Source: Bacteroidales bacterium (GTDB lineage Bacteria > Bacteroidota > Bacteroidia > Bacteroidales > M50B96). From it: a DNA stretch of 36,283 nucleotides. Of this stretch, positions 17,495 to 25,282 are shown piece after piece (the stretch's first letter is position 1; the number at the start of each line of letters is the position of its first letter). The stretch spans positions 1-36,283 of the forward strand of contig JAIOYV010000069.1 in assembly GCA_021740905.1 (NCBI GenBank), read 5' to 3'. Below the pieces are notes generated by a model. The model worked only from the letters and a program-made list of their open reading frames with translations, was not told the DNA's origin and did no database searches. Both the position numbers and the translations under genes were made by a program.

Positions 17495-17575
17495 GGGGTT
17501 CAGGTAAAAATAATGAACAAAATCCTTTGTACTGTGCTGCATTTCAATTATATTAGTGGCAAAAAATTGATGATT

Positions 17576-20407
17576 ATGAAGAAAATACCTTTACTACTAG
17601 TTTTATGCTATTGGGGCGTTTTATCTATAAGTGCTCAAACAACTTTTTCATGGAGAAGTGAAGCCTCTGATGGAGACTGGCAACAATCAGGTAATTGGTG
17701 GGATGGAACTTCCTCTACAAATATTCCATTAGGATCAGAAGTTTTAACCTTTGCCAATGATGCTTATACTTCAATGACAAATGATTTGAGCTCTACGAAT
17801 AGGTACCGATTGTATTTTAATAGCGGTTGCACACAATCCCGAACAATTACAGGGTCTACAGAAAATACCTTCTATGAGTATAACTTTAACATCCCTAAAA
17901 TTGAGAACAATTCTTATGTCAGTCATACTATAAGCTTTCCAATAAAAAATGGGTATGTTGGTGGAATGGAAATTAATCCAATAAATGGTGATTTAACAAT
18001 TTTAGGTACATACAATACGAATGGGAATAGCACTATAATTTATGGGGCTGGCTCAAAGTTATTGACTTTTGGAGGAGTAGTTTCAGGATCAGGAAGTTTT
18101 GTTATTATACAATATAGCAAAGTAATGATTTCAGCGAATTCTACGGTATCTGGGAGCTTTGCAATTGACGAAGGAGAACTTTGGTTTAATGAAAATGGAG
18201 CACTTGGTGGTGGAACCATTTTTGTTGGAAATGGAGGTATGACAACTATTACTGCCAAAGTTTGGTTATACGATCAAGACGGCGGCACAACGTGTGATGA
18301 GCCGATTGTAATAAACAATGCAAATAGTTCAATTAAAAGGGTAATTGGCGGATTACATACTTCAAACACAAATACCTTTAGTGGTTCTATAACACTTAAT
18401 GGGCCTTTGACAATTGAAACACAATCTTCATCCGCCATTACTGAATTTAGTGGAGTAATCTCAAATAATCAGCTAATTGTTTCAAAAGGACCCGGCACAA
18501 ATTTACTAAGCGCAGAGAATACCTGGACAGGTAATTTGTATGTAGTTTCGGGAGCTTTGGAGCTAACCAATACTACCGATCCTCTTGACTGCCCTAATGT
18601 TTATCTTGGTGAAACTTTTGGGTCGGATGATGCTACTTTACAAATTGGTGCAAGTAGCGTTACTGTCGATAACAACATAGAAGTTAGAAGCGGAAGCTCA
18701 GGCACAAAATATTTGAAATATACTCCCACAAATGGAAGTGGCGAATTTAGTGGAACATTGGCATTGAGTAGTGATGTAACAGTCGAGGTGGCCGGTTCGA
18801 GTATCCTAACACAAAGTGGAATTATTTCAGGTGGCAATTCATTGACAAAAACCGGAACCGGAACTTTAGTGCTTACAGCAGATAATACCTATACCGGAAC
18901 AACAACAGTCTCAGCGGGTATATTAGAATTACAAGGAGATGTTAATTCAGGTACGATTATCGTTCAGAGTGGTGCAACATTAAGGATAAATGCCGAGGAT
19001 GTGAGTATTTTTACACTTACAATTAATAGTGGCGGAGTCGTTGAGATTTTACCAGGGAAGTCGCTTACATCCGCCAGTCTTGTAACAAATAACGCGGGAA
19101 ATTCAGGTATTATCATTAGGTCGGATGCATCTGGAAATGGGTCTCTGATATACAGCGATAGTGAAGTACCCGGTACAATTGAACGCTATATTCCCGGCTA
19201 CACTGGCAGTAATGATGGCTGGCACTTACTCTCATCTCCGGTTAGCATTTTTGAAATTGCAAATTCTGATTTTGAGCCTGACACTAATGATGACTTATAT
19301 GTTTTTGATGAAAGTTCAAATCAGTGGCTAAACTATAAAGTCCCCGGAAACAGTATAGACGATTTCATTCAAGGAGAAGGCTATTTAGTTGCATACGAAA
19401 CAACAACAACAAAGGAATTTACCGGAACAATGAATTATAGCAGTATAACTTTTGACGACCTTTCAGTTGGATCCGGAAGTGGCTGGCAATTGCTTGGCAA
19501 TCCTTTCCCTTGTGCCATTCAATGGAATACTCCATCGGTTGATTGGGCTATAACCGATTTTGGTGGAGTAGCAAAAGTATTAAACGTATCAAATGGTAAC
19601 TATCTGGATATTAATGCTGGTAACATTATCCCGTCAACCAATGGCTTTTTTGTGCAGGCCGCTAATAGCACAAATACTATAACTATTCCAAGCAGTGCCC
19701 GAACTCATAGCACAACGAACAATTACAAAACAACTACACCTAATAAACTTACAGTTTCAGTAACCAACAATGCAAACAGTTACGCCGATATCACTAATAT
19801 AGGCATAAAGCAAGATGCCTCAATGGATTTCGATTGGGCATTCGATTCTCACAAGCTTTTTGGATGGGAAACAGCCCCACAACTCTGGACAGCTATGGGC
19901 AACGAGATTTATTCCACAAACTATCTTGCACCCTTGCAGACTAGCTATTCCCTGCCCCTGAACTTCCATGCCGGGGTAAACAGCACATACCATCTGGCAT
20001 TTGAGGGAATTTCTTCGTTCGATGCCAACCTAAATATTGTTCTTGAAGATGTGTTAACTAATACACTGATTGACCTGACATCGCAGAACAACTATTCGTT
20101 CCAGGCCAGCACTGCCGATATTGACGAACGCTTTGTTTTACATTTCAATATGGTAAACGAAAATAACGAGCTGCAAATAGATGAAAAGATTCAAATTTTT
20201 GCATCCGAAGATCAGGTGCAAGTATTGAACAAAACGGGTGAAACTGGAAAGTTTTCTATTCTTAATACAAATGGACAACTCGTGTTCAATAAGCATTTAA
20301 CCTCACAAACCAGTCAGGTGTTTTCGATACAACTCGCCTCCGGCATTTATTTAATCCAGGCCACTGCCGGATCGGAAAATAAAAACAACAAACTATTTAT
20401 TCGCTAA
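17576..20407 (+). CDS. large T9SS cargo with autotransporter-type beta-strand repeats
   Basis: 943 residues from ATG 17576 (MKKIPLLLVL, signal peptide ending SISAQ). The frame opens at 17513, but the extra 21 residues have no function as a leader. In the longer numbering, residues about 45-545 are a beta-helix-like region with two autotransporter-associated strand repeats: GPGTNLLSAENTWTGNLYVV (about 326) and TGTGTLVLTADNTYTGTTTV (447). Residues 568-720 hold a module GWHLLSSPV ... GEGYLVAY ... GWQLLGNPFPCAIQW ... GFFVQA that is also present in the amylase at 20949. A beta domain ending DERFVLHFN and a type A T9SS sorting domain (FSILNTNGQLVFNK ... GIYLIQATAGS) complete it. Exported to the surface or medium; the substrate, if any, is unknown. 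A tiny membrane protein follows 18 bases downstream. Confidence 0.85.
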   Translation: MKKIPLLLVLCYWGVLSISAQTTFSWRSEASDGDWQQSGNWWDGTSSTNIPLGSEVLTFANDAYTSMTNDLSSTNRYRLYFNSGCTQSRTITGSTENTFYEYNFNIPKIENNSYVSHTISFPIKNGYVGGMEINPINGDLTILGTYNTNGNSTIIYGAGSKLLTFGGVVSGSGSFVIIQYSKVMISANSTVSGSFAIDEGELWFNENGALGGGTIFVGNGGMTTITAKVWLYDQDGGTTCDEPIVINNANSSIKRVIGGLHTSNTNTFSGSITLNGPLTIETQSSSAITEFSGVISNNQLIVSKGPGTNLLSAENTWTGNLYVVSGALELTNTTDPLDCPNVYLGETFGSDDATLQIGASSVTVDNNIEVRSGSSGTKYLKYTPTNGSGEFSGTLALSSDVTVEVAGSSILTQSGIISGGNSLTKTGTGTLVLTADNTYTGTTTVSAGILELQGDVNSGTIIVQSGATLRINAEDVSIFTLTINSGGVVEILPGKSLTSASLVTNNAGNSGIIIRSDASGNGSLIYSDSEVPGTIERYIPGYTGSNDGWHLLSSPVSIFEIANSDFEPDTNDDLYVFDESSNQWLNYKVPGNSIDDFIQGEGYLVAYETTTTKEFTGTMNYSSITFDDLSVGSGSGWQLLGNPFPCAIQWNTPSVDWAITDFGGVAKVLNVSNGNYLDINAGNIIPSTNGFFVQAANSTNTITIPSSARTHSTTNNYKTTTPNKLTVSVTNNANSYADITNIGIKQDASMDFDWAFDSHKLFGWETAPQLWTAMGNEIYSTNYLAPLQTSYSLPLNFHAGVNSTYHLAFEGISSFDANLNIVLEDVLTNTLIDLTSQNNYSFQASTADIDERFVLHFNMVNENNELQIDEKIQIFASEDQVQVLNKTGETGKFSILNTNGQLVFNKHLTSQTSQVFSIQLASGIYLIQATAGSENKNNKLFIR

Positions 20408-20425
20408 TCAAAAAACTATATAAGC

Positions 20426-20644
20426 ATGAAATTAAAAATTATAATTTTCTTGATCACTTTGATGTTTTGTTTGTCAATTGACAGTGTTATTGCGCAACCG
20501 CCTCCGCCTTCATCGGGACATGGAAATACAGGAGACGTTCCAGCAGGCGGCGGTGCTCCTATTGCCGGAGGTATTGGGATTCTTGTTTCTTTAGGTGTAG
20601 CTTATGGTGCAAGGAAATGGTATTTATCGAAAAAAGAGCAATAG
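20426..20644 (+). CDS. 72-residue secreted single-span protein with GGGAPI sorting-like tail
   Basis: A signal peptide (1-23, ending VIAQ) leads to a short Pro/Gly-rich linker (PPPPSSGHGNTGDVP), then GGGAPIAGG, a hydrophobic span (IGILVSLGVAYGA) and a basic tail RKWYLSKKEQ. The tripartite motif-span-basic tail is the architecture of C-terminal sorting signals such as the PEP-CTERM class and resembles a Bacteroidota variant annotated PID-CTERM, with Ala/Gly in place of Asp. It could equally be a simple membrane-anchored small protein. It lies 18 bases after the T9SS cargo gene. A second copy of this arrangement follows the amylase at 24655. Confidence 0.75.
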   Translation: MKLKIIIFLITLMFCLSIDSVIAQPPPPSSGHGNTGDVPAGGGAPIAGGIGILVSLGVAYGARKWYLSKKEQ

Positions 20645-20841
20645 AACAAAAGATTATTGTTGATTGACTTCGTCTAAGCTGAGGTAGATTGATTGATTAA
20701 TCTGTGGCATTTTTCACAAACGGAATAGCCATGGATTCACAGATTTCTCAAATTCAATTATGCTGAATTTTTGGAATAAATTGGCAATATTGTATTTCTG
20801 TCGACTTTCAATATGTATATCACCTCCCTTAAAACATTAAC

Positions 20842-20853
20842 ACAAACGTTTTC
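20842..20853. promoter_or_regulatory. candidate LacI-type operator, copy B
   Basis: ACAAACGTTTTC, followed directly by GGAAAAC so that GTTTTC-G-GAAAAC forms a second perfect dyad. It shares 11 bases with copy A (17483-17494) and lies about 70 bases upstream of the candidate -7 box of the amylase gene. Malto-oligosaccharide genes in other bacteria are often under LacI-family control. Confidence 0.4.
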
Positions 20854-20920
20854 GGAAAACATACCTGATTAAATGTCGTAATTTACTGATCAAATATACT
20901 TTACACATTTCAAAAAACAG

Positions 20921-20928
20921 TATATTTA
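20921..20928 (+). promoter_or_regulatory. candidate -7 box for the amylase gene
   Basis: TATATTTA matches TAnnTTTG except for the last base and lies 20 bases before the ATG at 20949. A TTTAC at 20900-20904 is a poor -33 candidate with a short 16-base spacer. Confidence 0.3.
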
Positions 20929-20948
20929 CCTACTTAAAAGGAAAGTGT

Positions 20949-23900
20949 ATGGCTATGAAGAAAAGGTGTTTTATTTCGTTTGTCCTGATTTTTACAATCA
21001 GCTTTTTTCTTACAAATAATCCGCTTTTTGGGCAAAGTACCGAGAAAAAGGTGGTGCTACAAGGTTTCTGGTGGGATTACTGGAACAACAACTTTCCAAA
21101 CTCCTGGGCCGATTATTTAGCGGAACTTGCCCCCCGCTTAAAAGCTCTGGATATTGATGCCGTCTGGATTCCTCCAAGCTATAAAAATGCAGGCACTGGC
21201 AATGTGGGCTATACGCCATTCGATCATTACGATTTGGGGGATAAATACCAGAAGGGAACTACCACGACTCGTTTTGGCGACAAGGATGCATTTCTGAGAA
21301 TGGTAGCTATTTTTCATGCAAACGGTATTGAAGTAATCCAGGATGTGGTACTTAACCATGTGGCGGATGCCGGGGCTGTCAACGGACAAGGAGGCCAAGA
21401 CCCTGAATTAACTTTTTCCATGGCAACCAACAATGGCTATAAAAATTTCCGCTATGTTTGCTACGATACCCCTGTTCCTGAATTGGGTGAAAACGCTACA
21501 GAATATCTTTCCAGAACAGGCCGCTGGCCAAAGAACTACCCCAATTTTCATCCACACTTGGGGCATAACGATTCAAGTGGCGATTGGGCAAGTCCTTATT
21601 GGGGTCCCGATTTTTGCTACGGTACAGCACAGGATGGAACCGCGAATGGCTATGGACAAAGCTCAAATGCCACCTATAACCCAATTCAGGCCTACGACTA
21701 TAACCGCGACCAGGCCCGAAATTGGATCAAATGGTTCGTGAAGCAAACCGATGTTGATGGGTTTCGTTGGGATGCAGTGAAACATTTTCCCTATTTTGTT
21801 TTGCAGGATTTAAGCTGGAACGTGAAATATGCAAATGATTGGGCGGGGCGAGGCGAAAGTATGTACAATGTTGGCGAATATGTCGGTGGAGCATCCGAAT
21901 TGGACACCTGGGTCAATAATGTGAAGAATTCAAACAACGGAAACGATGAGTTAGCAGGTACCTTCGATTTTTCGTTGCGCGGTGCAGTATATAATATGGT
22001 GACAGGGAATGGAACTTATGACATCGGGAGTATCCCCAGTGCCCAACAAAGCAGCCGGGTCACTTATTATTCGGGAAGTAACACGTATGTTCACCGAACT
22101 GTCCCCTTTGTGAACAACCACGATACTTTTCGGCCTACGGTGGATAGCTATGGAAACTATACCGGTTGGGATACCGGCAATGAGTTGGCTGCCCATGTTC
22201 ATCCCGAAGATGGACGCTTGTCGGCCGCTTATGCGATAATATTTGCTGTGGATGGAAACCCAATGGTGTTTTTCGAAGACCTGTTTAATATTGGAAGCAC
22301 CAGTAAAAGATGGTCGCACGAACCAACAAACACCACAGATTTGCCAGTAAATGAAGACTTGTTGAACATCATCTGGTGCCACCAGAATTTGGATTTCAAA
22401 TCGGGTGAATATTTGGTGAGATGGCAAGCAGGCGATTTATTAATAATTGAGAGATCAGGAAAAGCACTGATTGTGATCACCGACAATTGGGATACATGGC
22501 AGGGAGCAACCGTTCAAACCAACTTTGCCAACGGTACAGAATTAATCGATTACTCCGGTGCAAACACAGGATCGAAATGGGTAAATGCAAGTGGGCAGGT
22601 TGAAATTTATGCACCTCCATGCAATGGTACAGCAAACTTTGGAAGAAGGGGTTATGCCATTTATGCACCTGCCGGGATTACTGGAACCTATCAACCCTCG
22701 CGAAATAATGTAACCACACAGGAATGGGAAATGGAAAACGACCTGGGTGATATTCACTGTAGTTCACTCAGGCAGGGTGGCAAACTGCCTGATAATTCAA
22801 CAGAAAAAAGAATTGCCGGAAAAATATTTGTTGAGTCGGGTCAGGATGTGGATTACATACTCTATCCAGAGAATTCATCCAATTCATTAACCGTTGGCTT
22901 GTTTAATCTGGAGGGCACTTTACTCGATAGTGAATCGGGGACCGGAACCTTAACTGGAAATTTCACAACCTCTTCAACCGGATGGATAGTGATAAAGGCC
23001 AACAATACTTCTGCGACCTATTTAGGGCAGAAATGCTGGATAAAGGTTTCGTACCAAGCCCCACAAGTAGTCGATACTGATACATACCCTGCCCACCCGG
23101 GCACAGCCACTTGGACAGGGAATGTTGATACAGATGCTTCCGATTGTCATAACTGGCAGGAAGAATTCACACCTCGCTACGACATGAATGTGCTGATCCC
23201 CACAGGAGCACCCAATATGCCTGTTTTTGCATCGAACTTAGAATGTCAAGAACTCGACATTGAAAGCAACGCAAGCCTAACCGTGAATGCCGGTACACAA
23301 ATTACTGTGAATGGCGATTTTACATTGAATGGTACGCTCCTCTTGCGAACTTATGGAGGCTCGCAAGCTACATTGTTAGACAATGGAACAATTACAGGAA
23401 CCGGAAATTTGCAGGTGGAACAGTATCTAATCGAAGATCAGTGGCACTACATTTCTTCACCAGTTTCTGCCCAAACAGCTCAATTCCTAAATGGCGCCTA
23501 CATGAAAACCTTCGATGAAAGCAACAATAATTGGGGCCCATACATTAGTAGTCTTAGTACTGTCTTAACACCCCAACAAGGATATGCGGTTTGGCTTACA
23601 ACATCGGTGGTGGCTACTTACGATGGATTTCCAAATACCCAGGCCGTAGGTTCTTACATGGTTCAGAATACCACAAAAATTACAGACGGCTATAATTTTA
23701 TAGGAAACCCATTTCCCTCTGCCATCGACTGGGATGCCACCAACGGTTGGAATAATCAAAACCTGGGTAGCCAGATTTGGATGTGGAATCCTACCTTTGG
23801 GCAATACGGTAGTTATGTAGCTGGAAACAATGGAGTAGGCACCAACGATGCAAGCAACATTATCCCTGTTGGGCAAGGATTTTTTGTTCAAGCAACAGCT

Positions 23901-24641
23901 GCCGGAAGTGTACAAATGGACAACCGGATCCGGCAACATAACAACGCATCGACATTCAAAAGCACAACAGTAGAAGATATTTTAAAATTGAAAGTAAGCT
24001 CTGCCAGTGGAGGCGATGAGTGTCTCGTTTCTTTCCGTCCTTATGCCAACCATTTGTACGATGAAACTTACGATGCCGAAAAATGGATGACTTCCGATAC
24101 GACCAAACCATCGCTTTATACAATTGCCGGGGGGATTCAACTTTCAAACAATACCATGGGGAGCTTACAAGGTAGCATTGACATCCCTCTTTCATTTGTA
24201 CCTGGTAGTGAAAATTATTATCAGCTATTTTCATTTTATGATGAAAGTTTCGATGCTACTATTTCAATTTTTCTAGAAGACTTATTTACGACTCAATTTA
24301 TTGACTTACGGACTTTCTCGAATTATTCCTTTGCTGTAACGAGCAATCCTTCTACCGATAGGTTTGTGTTACATTTTAATTCATTGATAACTGAAATGCA
24401 GGAATGCGAGTTGTTCGACTTTAGCTGCTATGTGGGGACGAACTATATTCATATTGAATTCAATAAAGAGATTACTGATGCGATTTCTATCTCCTTATTT
24501 GATTTACAAGGCAGATTGTTAACTCAGATGACGGCGGGTAATAAAAGTCAAATCCTCCCAAAACCTTTGGCAAGTGGCATTTATTTAATCCATATTACTG
24601 AAAGTAAAAATACGCTTTCAAAGAAAGTTTTCATTGATTAG
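20949..24641 (+). CDS. secreted GH13 alpha-amylase with T9SS type A sorting domain
   Basis: 1230 residues with a signal peptide (about 1-29, ending LFGQ). Residues about 33-480 are a GH13 catalytic domain that hydrolyses alpha-1,4-glucan (starch, glycogen). The family motifs are present: DVVLNH (132-137), GFRWDAVKH with nucleophile Asp275, NVGE with acid/base Glu310, and VNNHD with Asp392. A C-terminal beta domain of the amylase ends near GYAIYAPAG (about 578). Then come accessory beta modules, including a pre-peptidase-like region (about 615-700), TATWTGNVDTDASDCHNWQ, and the WHYISSPV ... GFNFIGNPFPSAIDW-type module shared with the cargo at 17576 (here read as YNFIGNPFPSAIDW). The type A sorting domain (ISISLFDLQGRLL ... 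GIYLIHITESK) ends the protein. It is far longer than free alpha-amylases (about 450-500 residues), which fits a surface enzyme. The downstream small protein begins within about 15-45 bases. Confidence 0.95.
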   Translation: MAMKKRCFISFVLIFTISFFLTNNPLFGQSTEKKVVLQGFWWDYWNNNFPNSWADYLAELAPRLKALDIDAVWIPPSYKNAGTGNVGYTPFDHYDLGDKYQKGTTTTRFGDKDAFLRMVAIFHANGIEVIQDVVLNHVADAGAVNGQGGQDPELTFSMATNNGYKNFRYVCYDTPVPELGENATEYLSRTGRWPKNYPNFHPHLGHNDSSGDWASPYWGPDFCYGTAQDGTANGYGQSSNATYNPIQAYDYNRDQARNWIKWFVKQTDVDGFRWDAVKHFPYFVLQDLSWNVKYANDWAGRGESMYNVGEYVGGASELDTWVNNVKNSNNGNDELAGTFDFSLRGAVYNMVTGNGTYDIGSIPSAQQSSRVTYYSGSNTYVHRTVPFVNNHDTFRPTVDSYGNYTGWDTGNELAAHVHPEDGRLSAAYAIIFAVDGNPMVFFEDLFNIGSTSKRWSHEPTNTTDLPVNEDLLNIIWCHQNLDFKSGEYLVRWQAGDLLIIERSGKALIVITDNWDTWQGATVQTNFANGTELIDYSGANTGSKWVNASGQVEIYAPPCNGTANFGRRGYAIYAPAGITGTYQPSRNNVTTQEWEMENDLGDIHCSSLRQGGKLPDNSTEKRIAGKIFVESGQDVDYILYPENSSNSLTVGLFNLEGTLLDSESGTGTLTGNFTTSSTGWIVIKANNTSATYLGQKCWIKVSYQAPQVVDTDTYPAHPGTATWTGNVDTDASDCHNWQEEFTPRYDMNVLIPTGAPNMPVFASNLECQELDIESNASLTVNAGTQITVNGDFTLNGTLLLRTYGGSQATLLDNGTITGTGNLQVEQYLIEDQWHYISSPVSAQTAQFLNGAYMKTFDESNNNWGPYISSLSTVLTPQQGYAVWLTTSVVATYDGFPNTQAVGSYMVQNTTKITDGYNFIGNPFPSAIDWDATNGWNNQNLGSQIWMWNPTFGQYGSYVAGNNGVGTNDASNIIPVGQGFFVQATAAGSVQMDNRIRQHNNASTFKSTTVEDILKLKVSSASGGDECLVSFRPYANHLYDETYDAEKWMTSDTTKPSLYTIAGGIQLSNNTMGSLQGSIDIPLSFVPGSENYYQLFSFYDESFDATISIFLEDLFTTQFIDLRTFSNYSFAVTSNPSTDRFVLHFNSLITEMQECELFDFSCYVGTNYIHIEFNKEITDAISISLFDLQGRLLTQMTAGNKSQILPKPLASGIYLIHITESKNTLSKKVFID

Positions 24642-24654
24642 AAAAGAAAGAGCC

Positions 24655-24924
24655 ATGGGAAAAGAAAAAAAGCTAAGCTCAACGATGAAATCCATAAAAA
24701 AACAAATTGCAATCCTTCTCTCCTTCACTCTATTTATTGGCAGGGCAGCTTATGCTTTCGACCCACCAGGACCAGGAGGTGACCCTAGCACAAATCCGAG
24801 TAACGAACCTCTGGGAGGTGGCGCACCAATAGGTGATGGATTGGTTTTTCTACTATTAATTGGAATTATCTATGCAGGTTTAAAAATATACCAAAATCAT
24901 AAATCAAAACATTTATTATCGTAG
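24655..24924 (+). CDS. small secreted single-span protein with GGGAPI tail, paralogue of 20426
   Basis: 89 residues from ATG 24655, or 79 from ATG 24685 (MKSIKKQIAILLSFTLFIG), which gives a more usual signal-peptide N-region; the open frame begins with a TTG inside the amylase stop region and is not credible there. The signal peptide ends RAAYA. The mature part is FDPPGPGGDPSTNPSNEP, then LGGGAPIGDG, a hydrophobic span (LVFLLLIGIIYAGL) and a basic tail KIYQNHKSKH. Motif, span and tail occur in the same order and spacing as in the protein at 20426, and both directly follow a T9SS cargo gene. Function unknown; a membrane-anchored partner or a sorting-signal substrate are the two readings. Confidence 0.75.
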   Translation: MGKEKKLSSTMKSIKKQIAILLSFTLFIGRAAYAFDPPGPGGDPSTNPSNEPLGGGAPIGDGLVFLLLIGIIYAGLKIYQNHKSKHLLS

Positions 24925-25229
24925 AAGGGATTTGTACAATAATACCGATTACTATTTGAAATGCGCCTTTAGTTCGTTTCCCTCCTAAAGCCCCTTCAAA
25001 TATGTATCGACATTTTCCCTTGAACTTTTTTCTCCAGGAAGCTACTTTATCCATTCTAGTTGAGAAAGTGGCAAAAAACACGACAATTCGTATGCATTGT
25101 TGACTATACAGCTGTCTATTTGTGCTTTAGGTGGGATGGAGACCTCCTGATTCGGTCACTCCAAATAATGCCTTTTTTGAGGAAATTTCAAACTTTTTGA
25201 CATTAGTGCTTGCCAAAATAAAAAGATAC
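24925..25229. other. gene-free convergent intergenic region
   Basis: No intact gene. It separates the small-protein gene from the terminator of the PorP/SprF gene. It contains a possible transposase fragment on the minus strand (24956-25081, listed separately); otherwise I see nothing definite. Confidence 0.5.
24956..25081 (-). pseudogene. possible transposase OrfA fragment
   Basis: A minus-strand frame reads STRMDKVASWRKKFKGKC then RYIFEGALGGKRTKGAFQ, reminiscent of the end of the helix-turn-helix OrfA of IS3-type elements, where a tryptophan-lysine-lysine segment precedes an IFEG-like stretch. The upstream part has no consistent frame and no inverted ends were found. The similarity is from memory and short, so this is a weak call. 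Confidence 0.25.
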
Positions 25230-25262
25230 AAAAAAAGCCCCCTAATAAAACGTAGGGGGCTT
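25230..25262 (-). terminator. intrinsic terminator of the PorP/SprF operon
   Basis: A perfect 10-base stem AAGCCCCCTA (25235-25244) / TAGGGGGCTT (25253-25262) with an 8-base loop. On the minus strand it is followed by a run of seven T residues. It starts 21 bases after the PorP/SprF stop codon at 25283, a textbook factor-independent terminator. Confidence 0.9.
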
Positions 25263-25282
25263 CATCCTTTTTCAACCTAATT

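Larger units (their letters stand above)
20645..20948 (+). other. intergenic region upstream of the amylase
   Basis: 304 bases without a gene. It contains the CAAACGTTTTC site (20843-20853) and a TATATTTA -7-like box (20921-20928). No terminator hairpin with a T-run is visible after the small gene, so some read-through into the amylase is possible. Confidence 0.5.

Noticed and set aside
17513-17575. ATG 17513 as start of the large T9SS cargo
   Set aside because: A typical signal peptide begins at ATG 17576 (MKKIPLLLVL); the extra residues would place it internally.
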